DNA of 64,000 nt from Rhynchosporium graminicola. Taxonomy: Eukaryota > Ascomycota > Leotiomycetes > Helotiales > Ploettnerulaceae. This document shows, piece after piece, positions 1 through 11,027 of this stretch. Position numbers and translations under genes: made by a program. Within the stretch, counting starts at the first letter, position 1. Every line of letters starts with the position of its first letter. The notes beneath the pieces are model-generated. The model did no database searches and was not told the origin of the DNA. It saw nothing but the letters and a program-made list of their open reading frames with translations. The stretch lies in NCBI GenBank assembly GCA_900074885.1, contig FJUW01000004.1, positions 2,392,578-2,456,577 of the forward strand. The letters run 5' to 3'.

Positions 1-1683
1 CTTCGTACGTACGAAGTAAAATAGCAGACGAATTTTAGGTGGAAACTTCCCTATAGGCCTTAATATTTATTATCCTCTTACTCGACTTTAACTTTCCGAA
101 AGTAGCTCTAATAGCGAAAAACCTTACTTTTAGGCTAAGACGAAGTAGCTTATTACTCTAGCGGAAATTATCAGAATTCGACTCGTAATCCTTATACTCT
201 AGTATAATTTATCCCCCTTAGTAGAATCGACTTCCCTTTACTAGAACTTTTAATTTAATACTTTCTATATCTACTTAACGAAGATATCTAACTCTCTTTA
301 ATCTTTCGGCTTCTTCAGAATTCGATTTCGACTTTCGCTTCTTCTATAACTTTTAAGTGTTCTATTACTTTCGCTTAGCCTCGCTTACCTAATACTATGC
401 CTCCTAAGAAAGTTCAGCTAGCTCTTACGGCTTCACCGGAATACTCTCGTAGCTCTTCCGATTCTGTACCTACTATAGAATTACTTTAATCGATTGAAGA
501 CTATTAATTATAGATAGAATCGACTACTCGGGAGCTTTCTATTAGTATTAGTCGTATCGAACAGATATTTGCCGAGTTTTTATATACTTAGGTATAATCG
601 ATGAACTCTAGACCTTTAGTAAACCTTAGACTTTTAGTAAACTCGGTATTATAATTACCGATAGAACTTACCCTTAAACGCTCTTTAATTAATAATTTAC
701 GGACCTCTAGTAAGTCGTAACTAACTAAAAGTATCGATAATCTTAATATAGGGATTAACTTATCTTTTAGCTAATAGCGTGCTTCTATTAAGGACTAACT
801 AGAAGTTAATTTAGACTGATACCTAACTACGCGTGCTTATAAAGCGCTAGTCTAGAGCTCTACTTCTAGCCTTATAAGAGGTTACTTAGAACTATAGTAT
901 CTCTCGGAAATTACGCCTTTCTCCTCTACTAAAGAGATAATTTCAGTACTCGCTTCTTACTACCTTTCCGGACTCGAAACGGAGTAGTATCGGACCGAAT
1001 TTCATAAGCTTTTAATAAAGAAGGAGTGATTTACGTCTTACGCTTTAGATTAATAATTACTTGGATTTTGTTTGGAATTCGACTTGATTTAACTATCTTT
1101 TCTTTCGTTTTTTATTTACCTTTAAAGGCTCGAGGGCGAGCCTTTATCTTAGAAGAGGGTAATATAAAAGCGAATAGTATACGTGGCAGATAAAAGCAAG
1201 TATAAGTGCCTTAGAAATACCATCCTTATATATATAGAAGGTGCAGACTCCTTTAGAGCTCTGTATCTTTCTGTTTCCTTCGTACTAGACTATATAAGAT
1301 CGCTCTTAGCCTCCCTACTTGTTTATTCTTGCTTGTATACCGCCTTGAGTCTTGTGTCGTTACAGTTAGTATTAAAGGCCTTCTTACTTGCGGCTCTCCG
1401 GTTATTATTAGTACTCTTACTTAGCCCTTTAGTTTTCTTATATTAATTAGAATACCTTTATCTTACTTATTAGAGCTTAAATCGATCGCTTTACTTTCGT
1501 CGATTCGAAGTTATATCCTGCCGGGGCTTATAGCCTATTAAAAGGAATATCCCTATTCTCGTATACCTATAGGGATAGAGGTAATATTCACAGAGGAATT
1601 AGACGCTAGTAAGTTAGACTATTATCTTTATTAAGTATCTTAACTACTCGAGTTCAACGAGACTATATCTATAATATATCCAA
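1..1683 (+). mobile_element. RIP-degraded retrotransposon relic with gag-like frame
   Basis: The sequence is AT-rich, almost without CA/TG dinucleotides and full of TA, as RIP leaves it. From an ATG at 397 to about 1050 one plus-strand frame reads as protein if TAG/TAA stops are taken as former CAG/CAA codons. It resembles the capsid part of fungal LTR-element Gag, with a Pro-Phe-Ser-Ser-Thr stretch followed by a Leu/Tyr-rich helix and an Arg/Glu/Lys segment. Positions 1183-1446 are less mutated and encode a leucine-rich 87-residue open frame that I do not think is a gene. The Gypsy LTR at 1684 cuts this relic off. The Gag assignment rests on general likeness and is an inference. Confidence 0.5.
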
Positions 1684-1918
1684 TGTGACGCTTGCTCTAG
1701 AAAGGTCTCAAAACTACCTGAGTAATAAGACCTCATATTACTATGAATATAAAGTAGTAAGAATCACTTAAGAATCTATAACTAAGGAGTAAAGAAGTAG
1801 AGAGAGAATAGAAGTATATATATAGAAAGGGGCCCCTAAACTCTACTCGTATAATCTCGCTTAGTAGTAAGTGTTTCCACTAATAGGGAGAGACCTCTAA
1901 ACCTGACTAGTTATTATA
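1684..1918 (-). repeat. LTR (3' LTR of the minus-strand Gypsy element)
   Basis: The 235-bp repeat begins TGTGACG and ends TTATA. The intact terminal inverted repeat TGTGACG..CGTCACA is split between the two copies because each has lost one end to C-to-T or G-to-A change. It differs from the other copy at about 14 positions, all transitions. Confidence 0.85.
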
Positions 1919-1933
1919 CTACCCCCTCCTCCG
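1919..1933 (-). other. Polypurine tract next to the Gypsy 3' LTR
   Basis: The plus strand reads CTACCCCCTCCTCC directly inside the LTR, which is GGAGGAGGGGGTAG on the minus strand. A purine run at this place is the plus-strand primer site of LTR retrotransposons and confirms that the element points left. Confidence 0.65.
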
Positions 1934-4899
1934 AAAAAAGCTCGCCCTCGAGCGTTAGTTTATCTCCTTATTACTATTAAGGTAGTCGTAATTATTAATT
2001 CTATCGTAGAAAGCTTTTAGCTAATTAGGTAGTCTAGTAGGAGGTCTAGCTTACGTTAGGTTATTAAGGTAGAATTATTATAGCTTAGCGGGAGCGTATT
2101 TAATATCTATAGCGTCGTACTATATGAGATCGACGTCTTAATTTAACTAGGAAACTCGGTATAAGAGGCTATTACGCTACTTATAGCACGTAAGTATATC
2201 TTCGATCTCCTATTTATTATCACTAGTAATATTAATAAGTAGTAGTAGTAGTAAGGTTTATCTTAGTAAGAGGTTATTTAGATACTTCCGTAGCTTAGTA
2301 GTAGGGAATATATTATATACTTTTATACTAGTAGGGAGCTCTAGATAATAAGAGCTTCTGACCTTTTTAATTATATAGAAAGGTCCGTTAGTCGGGAAGT
2401 CGAGTTTTTTATTAAGTCGAGTACTCGTAAAGTAGCGTATATCTAGCTAAATAAAGTCGTTTATAGTAAAGTCGACTTCACGGCGTAAGCGATTATAAGA
2501 TTAGGATATCTTAGCTTATATACGTTAGAGGCTAGATTAAGTAGTAGTCTAGGCGTCGCGCAAGCGATTAGCGTAATCTAGAGCTTACTAAGTATTTAAC
2601 TTATCAGTAAGCGTAATAGAGTCAGGTAAGTCTTTCTAATTCTAATTAACGCGGGGTATATATCTATAAACGACTTTAAAAGGTAAGAGACCTCTAAGGG
2701 ATTTATAAAGGAGAGTTATCTAGGCGTAGTCTATAATAGGTAAGAATTCCGACTAGTTATCTTAATAGTAAGAGATAAAAGGTCATAATCTATATTAGAG
2801 ATATTAGTTATAGATCTTTATTTAGCTATTTATTTATAGGTAATCTGCTACAGAAAGCTATCTTTTAGTACTAAGAATTATAATAACTACAGTCTAAAAA
2901 CAGGAAACGAATTAAGGCCCTCTATTAGAGGTAATTATTAATAGAGCTCCGAAATAGCGGTATACGTAATATAAGTAAAGCTTTATAAAGTCGCGCGTAT
3001 CGGAAGTCTTTCGGTATAGAATACTAATTACTTATTTACTAAAACAGTCGATAAATACGAGAACGTTATCGTAACCGTATTTATCGCGGTTGAAGCTATA
3101 GTAGTCGATTATAATATACTCCTATAGATATAATAGTATAGGCAGAAGTTAGAAGAGGCCCGGTTTCTTATTACGCAGCACTTAAATTCGTTAGTAAGTA
3201 TAATAGTTATAGTAGTACTAGTTAATAGTTAAAGCGATTCTATACTACTAGTATTATAATACTAGTAGTTATAAGGTCTTCTTTGCACTTAGATAAGTAG
3301 TCTCTAATCGGTCGTATACTTCGCGTATAAGTAGCGTGCGAAGGTATAAGATATCAGGTACGATTAGTCTTCCTTTATAGAGTAGAAGATCTTTTTCTAT
3401 AGTTAGCTTTCTAAGAGTAGCAGAGAGAGCTTATTTCCGTAAAGCTTAGAGTAATAGCGTAGTGCGATTAGCGTTAAGTACTTACTATACTATAGAAAAG
3501 ACTAGCGATAGGTCGGCGACTTCTAAGGCGTTAATAAGCTTAAAGTTATCTATAGAGTCGGAGCTATTCCGGAGGTTACTTATAAGTAATACTAGATCGA
3601 TTTAGTCTTCGCGTAGTAGCTACTATAAACGCTAAGTTCTTTTNCGCGAAAGTCGATATAGAATCTTAGACTTCTATTAGCTTTCTTAACGAAAAGAATA
3701 GGTATAGCGTATAGTGCTTAAGAAGGTTCGATGAAACCTTTAGCTAAGTTATTAGTAATATACGCCTTAACGACTTCAAGTTCTTTAGCTAATATCTTAT
3801 ATAAAGAGGAGTATTTAAGGTTCTTCTCAGCCCTTTCCTTAAGCTTAATTCGGTAATCGTATAAGCGATAAGGAGAGAGAATATCGCTAGCTTCCTTAGA
3901 AAAGACGTATACTTACTAGCTATACTTGTAAGGGATCTATAGTTCTGAATCTAATTCGCTTAAGCTAATAGTAAATTACTAGGCGGTTTTGCGATATTTC
4001 ATAAGGTCGATAGTTAAAGATACGATAATAGTATTACGTTACTAAACTGCGATTCGGTTATTAAGAAGCTTATCTATCTCGTGAAAGGTAATAGAGAAGA
4101 TCTTATTATTAGAAGACTTCTAGCGTTTATATAAGAGATAGAAAGCTAAGCTACTAATCGTATAAATCTCTAGCGTAGGAGGCTCTAGAAGAGGTCTGAG
4201 TATACGAGGTGATCTTTATTACTTCCGAAATATTATAATAGCTATTTTTATACTTTAAGTAGCTTCTGTTACGTCGCGAGATAGTGTTCCGAGTAACTAT
4301 TAGTCTATAGTATAAATTATATAAGCGTAGTCTTATACGTAAGTCTTTAACGTAAAGACTTCTAATTAGGGTTAAAGTAAAGATTCACGCGGGATATAAG
4401 TGATAATATCGCTGAATTATACGTACTTCGGCTATATATTAGTAGCTTCTCTAGAGTATAAAGACTTCTCTTTATTACTCTATTCTTATTCTTCCGGTAA
4501 TAAATACTTAGGCTTATCATATCTATAATAAGTAGTATAAACGCTAGAGAAATAGTCCTAACTAATCGGCGGTAGTAATAGAGGGTTAGTTACCTATAGA
4601 ACACTCTCTAGAGGAGAGTTTTAGATATTTTTATAGCTATAAGTCTCCTTAGAAATGCGCTTCCGAGCTAGTAATATTCGTTTAATAATAGAGATAGAGT
4701 TAATAATAGCTCGAATATTAATAAGAGAGTTAGCTGCGCTTCGCTATTCCTCGTACGCTTCCCAGAACTAATTAAGGCGTTCGTTTCGTTCGTTAGCGTT
4801 ATATTAGTAGCGCTAGTAGGTACGGTGTTTACGTAAGTCCTTAATCTCGATCGGAGAGCTATAAATGTTACTAAGAGGAGTATATAGTAGCTAAATAAT

Positions 4900-5211
4900 C
4901 TATCGTTTAGAGGTATCTAAGAGTACTTGATATTCTGAAAGCCAGGTCCTTCCGAGTATAATACTATAGTTTCCGAGAGTAATAATAAGAAAGGGGGTAA
5001 ATACCTGAACGTAACGATCTACTATTAAATTAAGTATTATATAGTAACTAATAGTACTACTATTAACGCTATTAAAGCCTTTAATAGGAATTGCATTTAG
5101 CAGAGGGTAAATTGAAGGTTTTAAGAAGAAGGAAAGGGATTTAAGAAAAGAACGATTAATAAAATAGTATCTATTAGCTCCAGAATCGAGAAGTGCGAGT
5201 AGCTTATACAA
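4900..5211 (-). pseudogene. Retropepsin domain fragment of Gypsy Pol
   Basis: This 103-residue open stretch is the longest uninterrupted piece of the Gypsy polyprotein. It opens with Ala-Leu-Leu-Asp-Ser-Gly-Ala, the aspartic protease active site. It carries Ile-Ile-Leu-Gly-Arg-Thr-Trp-Leu near the end, the hydrophobic-Gly and Trp-Leu signature of clan AA retropepsins. The reading frame continues as damaged sequence on both sides. It is not a separate host gene. Confidence 0.75.
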
Positions 5212-6583
5212 GAGTCTATTCTTAGTAAGAGTAGCACGTATAGTGAACGATTAACTACTAAGAAGCTTCGTAAGGTTAAGATATCATATATCTCGTATAC
5301 TACCTAAGAAGGAGTTTTTCCCTAAGCGTAGTCTTTTACTAGCGGTTTAATATACTCCTAGGTATTATTGTACGTTTCTTCTAGCTCGCTATCAACGTTA
5401 TTATTAGCGTTAATTACATTGATTCGATACGGAGTATTAGGTCGAGCTAACGATAAGCGTAAGTATAAGGTAGGTGTAAAGTAATAAGGAGTATTCGCTA
5501 GTGATTATACACGAGGCGTATTGTTTCGTGCAGAGTATAATACTTATTTACTAGTCGCACTAGTATTCTCGGGCGTAAGAAGACTAATTTACGGATAAGA
5601 AGAGGAGTTAGTACTATAGCGCTAGGAGGAGGTATTTATAGGGCGTTCCCGAGTCGCGCTAGCTTTAGCCGAAGACTCGGAATAATAAGTCTTTTCAATG
5701 AATTAACCTTAGTCTTTAGCTTATATAGCCTTAACGTATTCTTCTAGTATCCTTAACGTTCGGTACTATTAGAAGAGCTATTTCCGTAGCTATATAAGTA
5801 GCTTCTCCTATAAGTCTATTTTCAGAGTTAATTAATTATTTACTCTAGCTTTACGAGCTAGCGTACGAAACTCGTAATAGAATATCCAGAAGGTCTACTT
5901 ATAATCTATCTTTAGCGCGGAGTAGCTAGCTCTTATAGTTTATTAGTCGTATAGATTAGATAAGAAGGAGACGAGTTAAGTAATTATATCGAGTGAATCA
6001 ATTATACTACCTTCTTCGTTATATTCTAGTTCTAAGAACGAGAGTTCTAGGTAAGTTCTAGCTATTCCTTCTGTTTAGTTAAGTAACTAATCTTTATAGT
6101 GATCTTCGTCGATAAAGTAGCTAGAGTAGCGCCAGAGGGCGTTACGTATCTGCACTTCCTAGAGTTTTAAAGAGTAGTTAATTCTATTAGAGAGCTTATT
6201 TAGAAGGTTCGGTATCTTCTCTATACGCGTAGCATATAATATTAATAATATTCCTCCAGTAGATTATTCTCGACGATAATTATCAGGCGTAGAAGTAGCG
6301 TTATCTTCTTTAATTAATAGTAGCAGTATTATACGCGATTAAACGTTATTAAACGATATAGACTTAGCAGAGTACTAAGTAGTTAACTAGCGTAGTTCTA
6401 GGAACTCGTCCCGTAACTAGCGTAGTTCTGCAGATAAGTCGGCGTTTAATTATCTCTCCTCTATAAGCTTCCTTTCTGCCTCTTATAGCTAGTAAGCGCG
6501 GTCTTCCTATGAGTTACTTATAGTTACTATTAATATAAGGGTATTATCGGGGAGGTTTAGCGACTTAGTAAGTTCGTTAATTA

Positions 6584-7278
6584 NNNNNNNNNNNNNNNNN
6601 NNNNNNNNNNNNNNNNNNNNNNNNNNNNNNNNNNNNNNNNNNNNNNNNNNNNNNNNNNNNNNNNNNNNNNNNNNNNNNNNNNNNNNNNNNNNNNNNNNNN
6701 NNNNNNNNNNNNNNNNNNNNNNNNNNNNNNNNNNNNNNNNNNNNNNNNNNNNNNNNNNNNNNNNNNNNNNNNNNNNNNNNNNNNNNNNNNNNNNNNNNNN
6801 NNNNNNNNNNNNNNNNNNNNNNNNNNNNNNNNNNNNNNNNNNNNNNNNNNNNNNNNNNNNNNNNNNNNNNNNNNNNNNNNNNNNNNNNNNNNNNNNNNNN
6901 NNNNNNNNNNNNNNNNNNNNNNNNNNNNNNNNNNNNNNNNNNNNNNNNNNNNNNNNNNNNNNNNNNNNNNNNNNNNNNNNNNNNNNNNNNNNNNNNNNNN
7001 NNNNNNNNNNNNNNNNNNNNNNNNNNNNNNNNNNNNNNNNNNNNNNNNNNNNNNNNNNNNNNNNNNNNNNNNNNNNNNNNNNNNNNNNNNNNNNNNNNNN
7101 NNNNNNNNNNNNNNNNNNNNNNNNNNNNNNNNNNNNNNNNNNNNNNNNNNNNNNNNNNNNNNNNNNNNNNNNNNNNNNNNNNNNNNNNNNNNNNNNNNNN
7201 NNNNNNNNNNNNNNNNNNNNNNNNNNNNNNNNNNNNNNNNNNNNNNNNNNNNNNNNNNNNNNNNNNNNNNNNNNNNNN
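6584..7278. other. Assembly gap (695 N)
   Basis: This run of N lies inside the Gypsy element between the presumed gag region and the 5' LTR. Its length may be estimated rather than real. A further single N sits at about 3644, at the point where the RT sequence jumps. Confidence 0.98.
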
Positions 7279-7297
7279 GTAAAAGAGTTATAGATAA

Positions 7298-7532
7298 TAT
7301 AACGCTTACTCTAGAAAGGTCTTAAAACTACCTGAGTAATAAGACCTTATATTACTATGAATATAAAGTAGTAAGAATCACTTAAGAATCTATAACTAAG
7401 GAGTAAAGAAGTAGAGAGAGAATAGAAGTATATACATAGAAAGGGGCCCCTAAACTCTACTCGTGTAATCTCGCTTAGCAGTAAGTGTTTCCACTAATAG
7501 GGAGAGACCTCCAAACCTGACCAGTCGTCACA
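7298..7532 (-). repeat. LTR (5' LTR of the minus-strand Gypsy element)
   Basis: This is the second copy of the 235-bp LTR. It begins TATAACG where the other copy has TGTGACG, and ends CGTCACA, keeping the intact right terminus. Only 19 bases separate it from the gap, so the primer binding site cannot be identified. Confidence 0.85.
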
Positions 7533-7533
7533 T

Positions 7534-7557
7534 CCCGGATATTCTTTAATATCCGGG
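7534..7557. repeat. Perfect inverted repeat, 10-bp arms
   Basis: CCCGGATATT and AATATCCGGG flank a 4-base CTTT loop, directly after the Gypsy LTR. It could form a hairpin or be the end of an older element. It has no clear function. Confidence 0.8.
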
Positions 7558-9540
7558 CCTATACACTAGCTCTAGTCCCGATTAGGTTGCCACGTGATAC
7601 TACACTGAACACTGACTATTCTAATATAAATAGCTATAATTACTAGAAATTTACTCTCTACTCCTCCTTCTTCTCCTCCTTCTCCTTCTCCTTCTCCTCT
7701 TCTATAGTTTATTATACTTCTTACTGATTATACTACTTCTTAAATGCTTTTAAATTTATCTTTATAACCTTTAAGACTCTAGCTTTTATTCTAAGCTCTA
7801 TTCCCTCTCTAATTATCGTCTCTGATATTATAGCTATATTATACTCTTACTCTATAAATATCTTAATAGCGAAGTCGAATTACGAAGCTATAGAAGCTTT
7901 AGGGGGTAGTAAGAGCTTATGAAGAAACGTTTTCAGCGCAAATAATACCTCCTTAGAATTACTACTACTACGCAGTAAGCTCGACTCTCGCAGATCTGCT
8001 ATCGATAGAAACTTACTCTTAGCTCTCTTCTGTAGTCGATTTAGAGGTAATTAAGGTTCAGGCAGTTGATATTCATAGTCTGAAGAAAGTATATTAAGTT
8101 AAGGGTATATCGGAGGTTGAAAATAGCTCTATAGGCTAGGAGTATAAGGAGATTATACCGGAGGAGGTTAAGGAGGTTATATTATAGGGTACTAATATAG
8201 GAAGCTATTTAGAGGCTAATAAGGCGTCTGCAGAGGGTATTAGGCTCCTGTTCGACGTTCAAATAATAAAGATAAATAATAATAAGACTCTCTCTTCTTC
8301 TACATCCTCCATCTTCTCTCCTTTACTTCTTCTGCCTCTCGACGCCTAGTAAGCTCTCTTAATAAGTCTTCTCTATGAAGTATAGAAAGCTTATTAATTA
8401 TAGTAACTCCTTCTTTAATATTATAGCTCTAGCGAGTCAAATCAGCTCCTGAAAAGTAATAGTACTTATTATTATTTACCTAGTAAAAGCGAGTAGTTGA
8501 ACTATAAGAGCTAACTTTATAAGCCTATAGTACTTGAATTAAGGTTAAAAGCTCCTTAAAGGTTCCTTTTTCAGCTTAATAGCTTAGTTTCTCCTCCTCT
8601 ATTAACTATACTATTACTATACGAGGTTTCTTAGGCTTTAGCACCTCCTCTCTCTCCTCTCTCAGATCTCTATATATACGCTTTAGAATAGTAATAATTA
8701 GAGGCTTTACTAGTACTAGATCTTTCTATAGAGGTTGAACTATACTCTAAGGAGTTAAGATAATACTAAAGCAAATCTGGAGTCTGAGTATCTTCTCCTT
8801 ACCTTTAGCTCCCTAGTTTGAAACTCGTTTAATAATATAGTCGAAATCAGCTGAATTACTAATATCTACCTTAGTCGGATTACTATTAGCTCTATACGTA
8901 GCGTATGCAAGTGTAATCTCTTCTTAGGCTGGAAATACCCCTTAAATTAATAGTATTATCTGCTACCTCTCTAGTAGTCTCCTTAATCGATTAGTAGGTA
9001 TATCCCTCCTCTCTTAGCTTATTTGAAACACTACTAATTATACTACTAATACGCTCGCTATCTAGGTAGCATCGAATTTCCAACTCTACAACTCATATAA
9101 TAATCTGCAGAAGCGAAGAAGAGAGTATAATCGATTCAGGTGGAGGTGGAGGCGTCGATTGGCTTGCTATAGCTAGTGCTAGTACTATAGCTAGTACTAG
9201 TACTAGTACTAGTACTGTAGCTAGTACTGTAGCTGCAACTAAGTCTATAGTAGGCTCAGTAGACTCAGTTATAATACTCTTAGTATTGATTTTCAGGGTT
9301 ATTTTAGCTAGTTATACTAGCGCAGAAGGTAGTCGAGTACGTATTTTAGTCGATTTACGTCCTTTTAGAGCTTTTATACTAATCTTAGAAGCAGATTTAG
9401 AAGATATAGCCGCAGACTGAATATATACTCTATAGATTAAGAGCTTCAAAAAGAAGTAGTTTGAAGGCAAATCGGTATAGTACTCATAGAGCTTCAGTAG
9501 TTTCTAGTTCTGATAATTATAGTATATTAATATTTAGTGG
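7558..9540 (-). mobile_element. Unidentified RIP-degraded repeat with a decayed minus-strand frame
   Basis: The same TA-rich, CA/TG-poor composition as the flanking elements continues. On the minus strand from about 9420 down to 8280 a frame can be followed through many TAG/TAA stops. It is Lys/Arg-rich at first, then has a Ser/Thr/Ala low-complexity stretch, then Glu/Arg-rich helix-like sequence ending near a CT-rich tract. I do not recognise the family and found no RT, integrase or transposase motif. A CTTCTC-type microsatellite lies at 7660-7705 and an ACTAGT-type array at 9171-9231. Confidence 0.4.
9171..9231. repeat. Low-complexity ACTAGT/GCTAGT array
   Basis: Near-tandem copies of ACTAGT with GCTAGT and CTGTAG variants. 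In the minus-strand decayed frame this is the low-complexity Ser/Thr/Ala segment. It probably began as a coding microsatellite and was then altered by RIP. Confidence 0.7.
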
Positions 9541-9692
9541 GGTTCATACCAAAAGGCGGTGTACCGGCGTTATTTACTGAAGAATCACGCTAAACCGAAG
9601 AATTACTGTAAACTAATAACGATCAGATTCAGACTCAAAAATACTCTATCCTGCTATCATTTTACGAACCCTTACCCTTCCCAAAAGTAGCC

Positions 9693-10512
9693 ATGGCCAT
9701 CACCGAATTCGTCGTACCATCATTCAAGCAAGAAGCCGATACAATCGCCGCTTTTCCAACAACGTCTTACCATTCCTCAATGGCCAACTTGACAAAGCCG
9801 AGGAAAATAGCGTCGGGCCATTAAGACGTACTGCCGGCAAGCTCGTCCTCGAGAATGGGAAGGATGTCTCTGGTGACTTCAGGCCTGTCCTTGGACTATG
9901 TGCGTACCCTTGCTTTGCAATCCTGCTTCGATATCAAGAGGCATCGCGGGCGAGGGAAATCCATAATAACAGACACGAAGTTCCCTGGTCTCGAACGAAA
10001 GTTCTCTCTCAAGATGAGGATTGACTTCTGACACTCATCAGAACGGCGCAAGGCCGAACATTTCTTGACCCTTGTCAAGTCCGATGACTTCGCGGGATTC
10101 ATCGACATCGTCAAACCCCACATCATCGCTACTCCGAGTCCACAAATATATGAGACGGATATCAGTCCAGCATTGGTATTCGGGTGTGCATTGACAGAGG
10201 TATGGCAAGTTAAAATCGGGGATAGAGAAGCGAAGGTAGCAGAGGCGACAAAAGCATTGGAGAGATTTCTTGGATGTAGTTAATAGAGGTGAGGCGAATA
10301 GTCTTCAGGGAATGAGTTTGAACCGGGAGGAGAAGCTGTGGATTGGTGTTTTGGGATGGGAGTCTATGGAGGTGAGTCTGAAGTTCGTGAGAAGGCTGAT
10401 CCAGCTGACTTTGATGTAGGTACGAATTGAAGTGTTGAGCAGTGAGGCCGTAGGGGAAGCGAAGAAAGCTATGGAGGCTTTGGTTTGGAACTCGTTCCTC
10501 GCTGATTTCCCG
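9693..10512 (+). pseudogene. Decayed Dabb/ABM-like (dimeric alpha-beta barrel) protein gene
   Basis: An ATG at 9693 opens Met-Ala-Ile-Thr-Glu-Phe-Val-Val-Pro. After about 20 codons the coherent reading shifts frame (from about 9760) and runs through a Leu-Glu-Asn-Gly-Lys-Asp-Val-Ser-Gly segment to about 9898. After an intron-like gap it resumes near 10020, where TGA stands where a Trp codon is expected. It then continues as a Ser-Asp-Asp-Phe-Ala-Gly-Phe block to a stop at 10280. A further in-family block (about 10308-10512) contains a plausible GTGAGT..TAG intron. The order resembles fungal proteins with two antibiotic-monooxygenase-like barrels, usually about 250 residues. The frameshift and stop argue for a pseudogene; sequencing error is possible for the shift. 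The base composition is normal, so RIP is not the obvious cause except perhaps for the Trp-to-stop change. Confidence 0.55.
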
Positions 10513-11027
10513 AGTAGAGGACGTAGGGAACGCCGACCGTTTGAAATCTCCCCTCTTGTCTATATAATAGCATGCCTATCGATGACAGAAATACGTGGCA
10601 GCCCACGGCATCCTGTGATGCGAGTTTTAAGAGCCACGAAATGATTTTTGAGCCTTGCCTGATACTAGTAAAAACGTCCCGCAATGTTCCACGACTTTGA
10701 CTTGAAGAGAATCCTCAGTCATGAAGTTGATCTAGGACTTTTCGTTATTGCGATGTCGGCTTTGCCAGAATCGGCCACTTTTTTCTGGTATCAACATCCT
10801 GCTAAAGATTGGGAATTTTGCAGAATAGAAAACAAGTGTTGAATCGAAAGAAGACTTGCATACGACCGCATCGTGTTATATTCAACAGCATCGTGTTAAC
10901 AACAGACAAACGCTTGCTACAACGAAAAAGGACCCAGGGTATCTCCTAACCGCAACGAACATTTTCATATCTCATTCATGCTTTCCATTACTCTTCATAT
11001 CCTCGTGTCCAACTGTAATAAACATAC
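10513..11027. other. Intergenic
   Basis: No gene can be supported here. Short open frames exist on both strands, but they lack family likeness and overlap each other. Confidence 0.6.

Larger units (their letters stand above)
1684..7532 (-). mobile_element. Ty3/Gypsy LTR retrotransposon, RIP-inactivated, with assembly gap
   Basis: Two 235-bp direct repeats (1684-1918 and 7298-7532) bound the element. Its coding strand is minus. Retropepsin lies at 4900-5211, with an Asp-Ser-Gly-Ala active site and an Ile-Leu-Gly-x-x-Trp-Leu flap. The N-terminal part of reverse transcriptase is at about 3930-3650. The integrase zinc-binding and catalytic regions follow at about 3400-2850. A purine-rich tract on the minus strand (1919-1933) abuts the 3' LTR. 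The central RT (palm and YxDD) and RNase H cannot be found: the reading runs from early RT almost directly into pre-integrase sequence near 3640. Many stops look like mutated Gln/Trp codons. The order PR-RT-IN defines Ty3/Gypsy. The element is non-functional. No matching target duplication is seen at its outer ends. Confidence 0.85.

Noticed and set aside
1183..1446. 87-residue plus-strand open frame
   Set aside because: Leucine-rich, inside RIP-damaged repeat DNA, without likeness to any protein family; treated as part of the relic.
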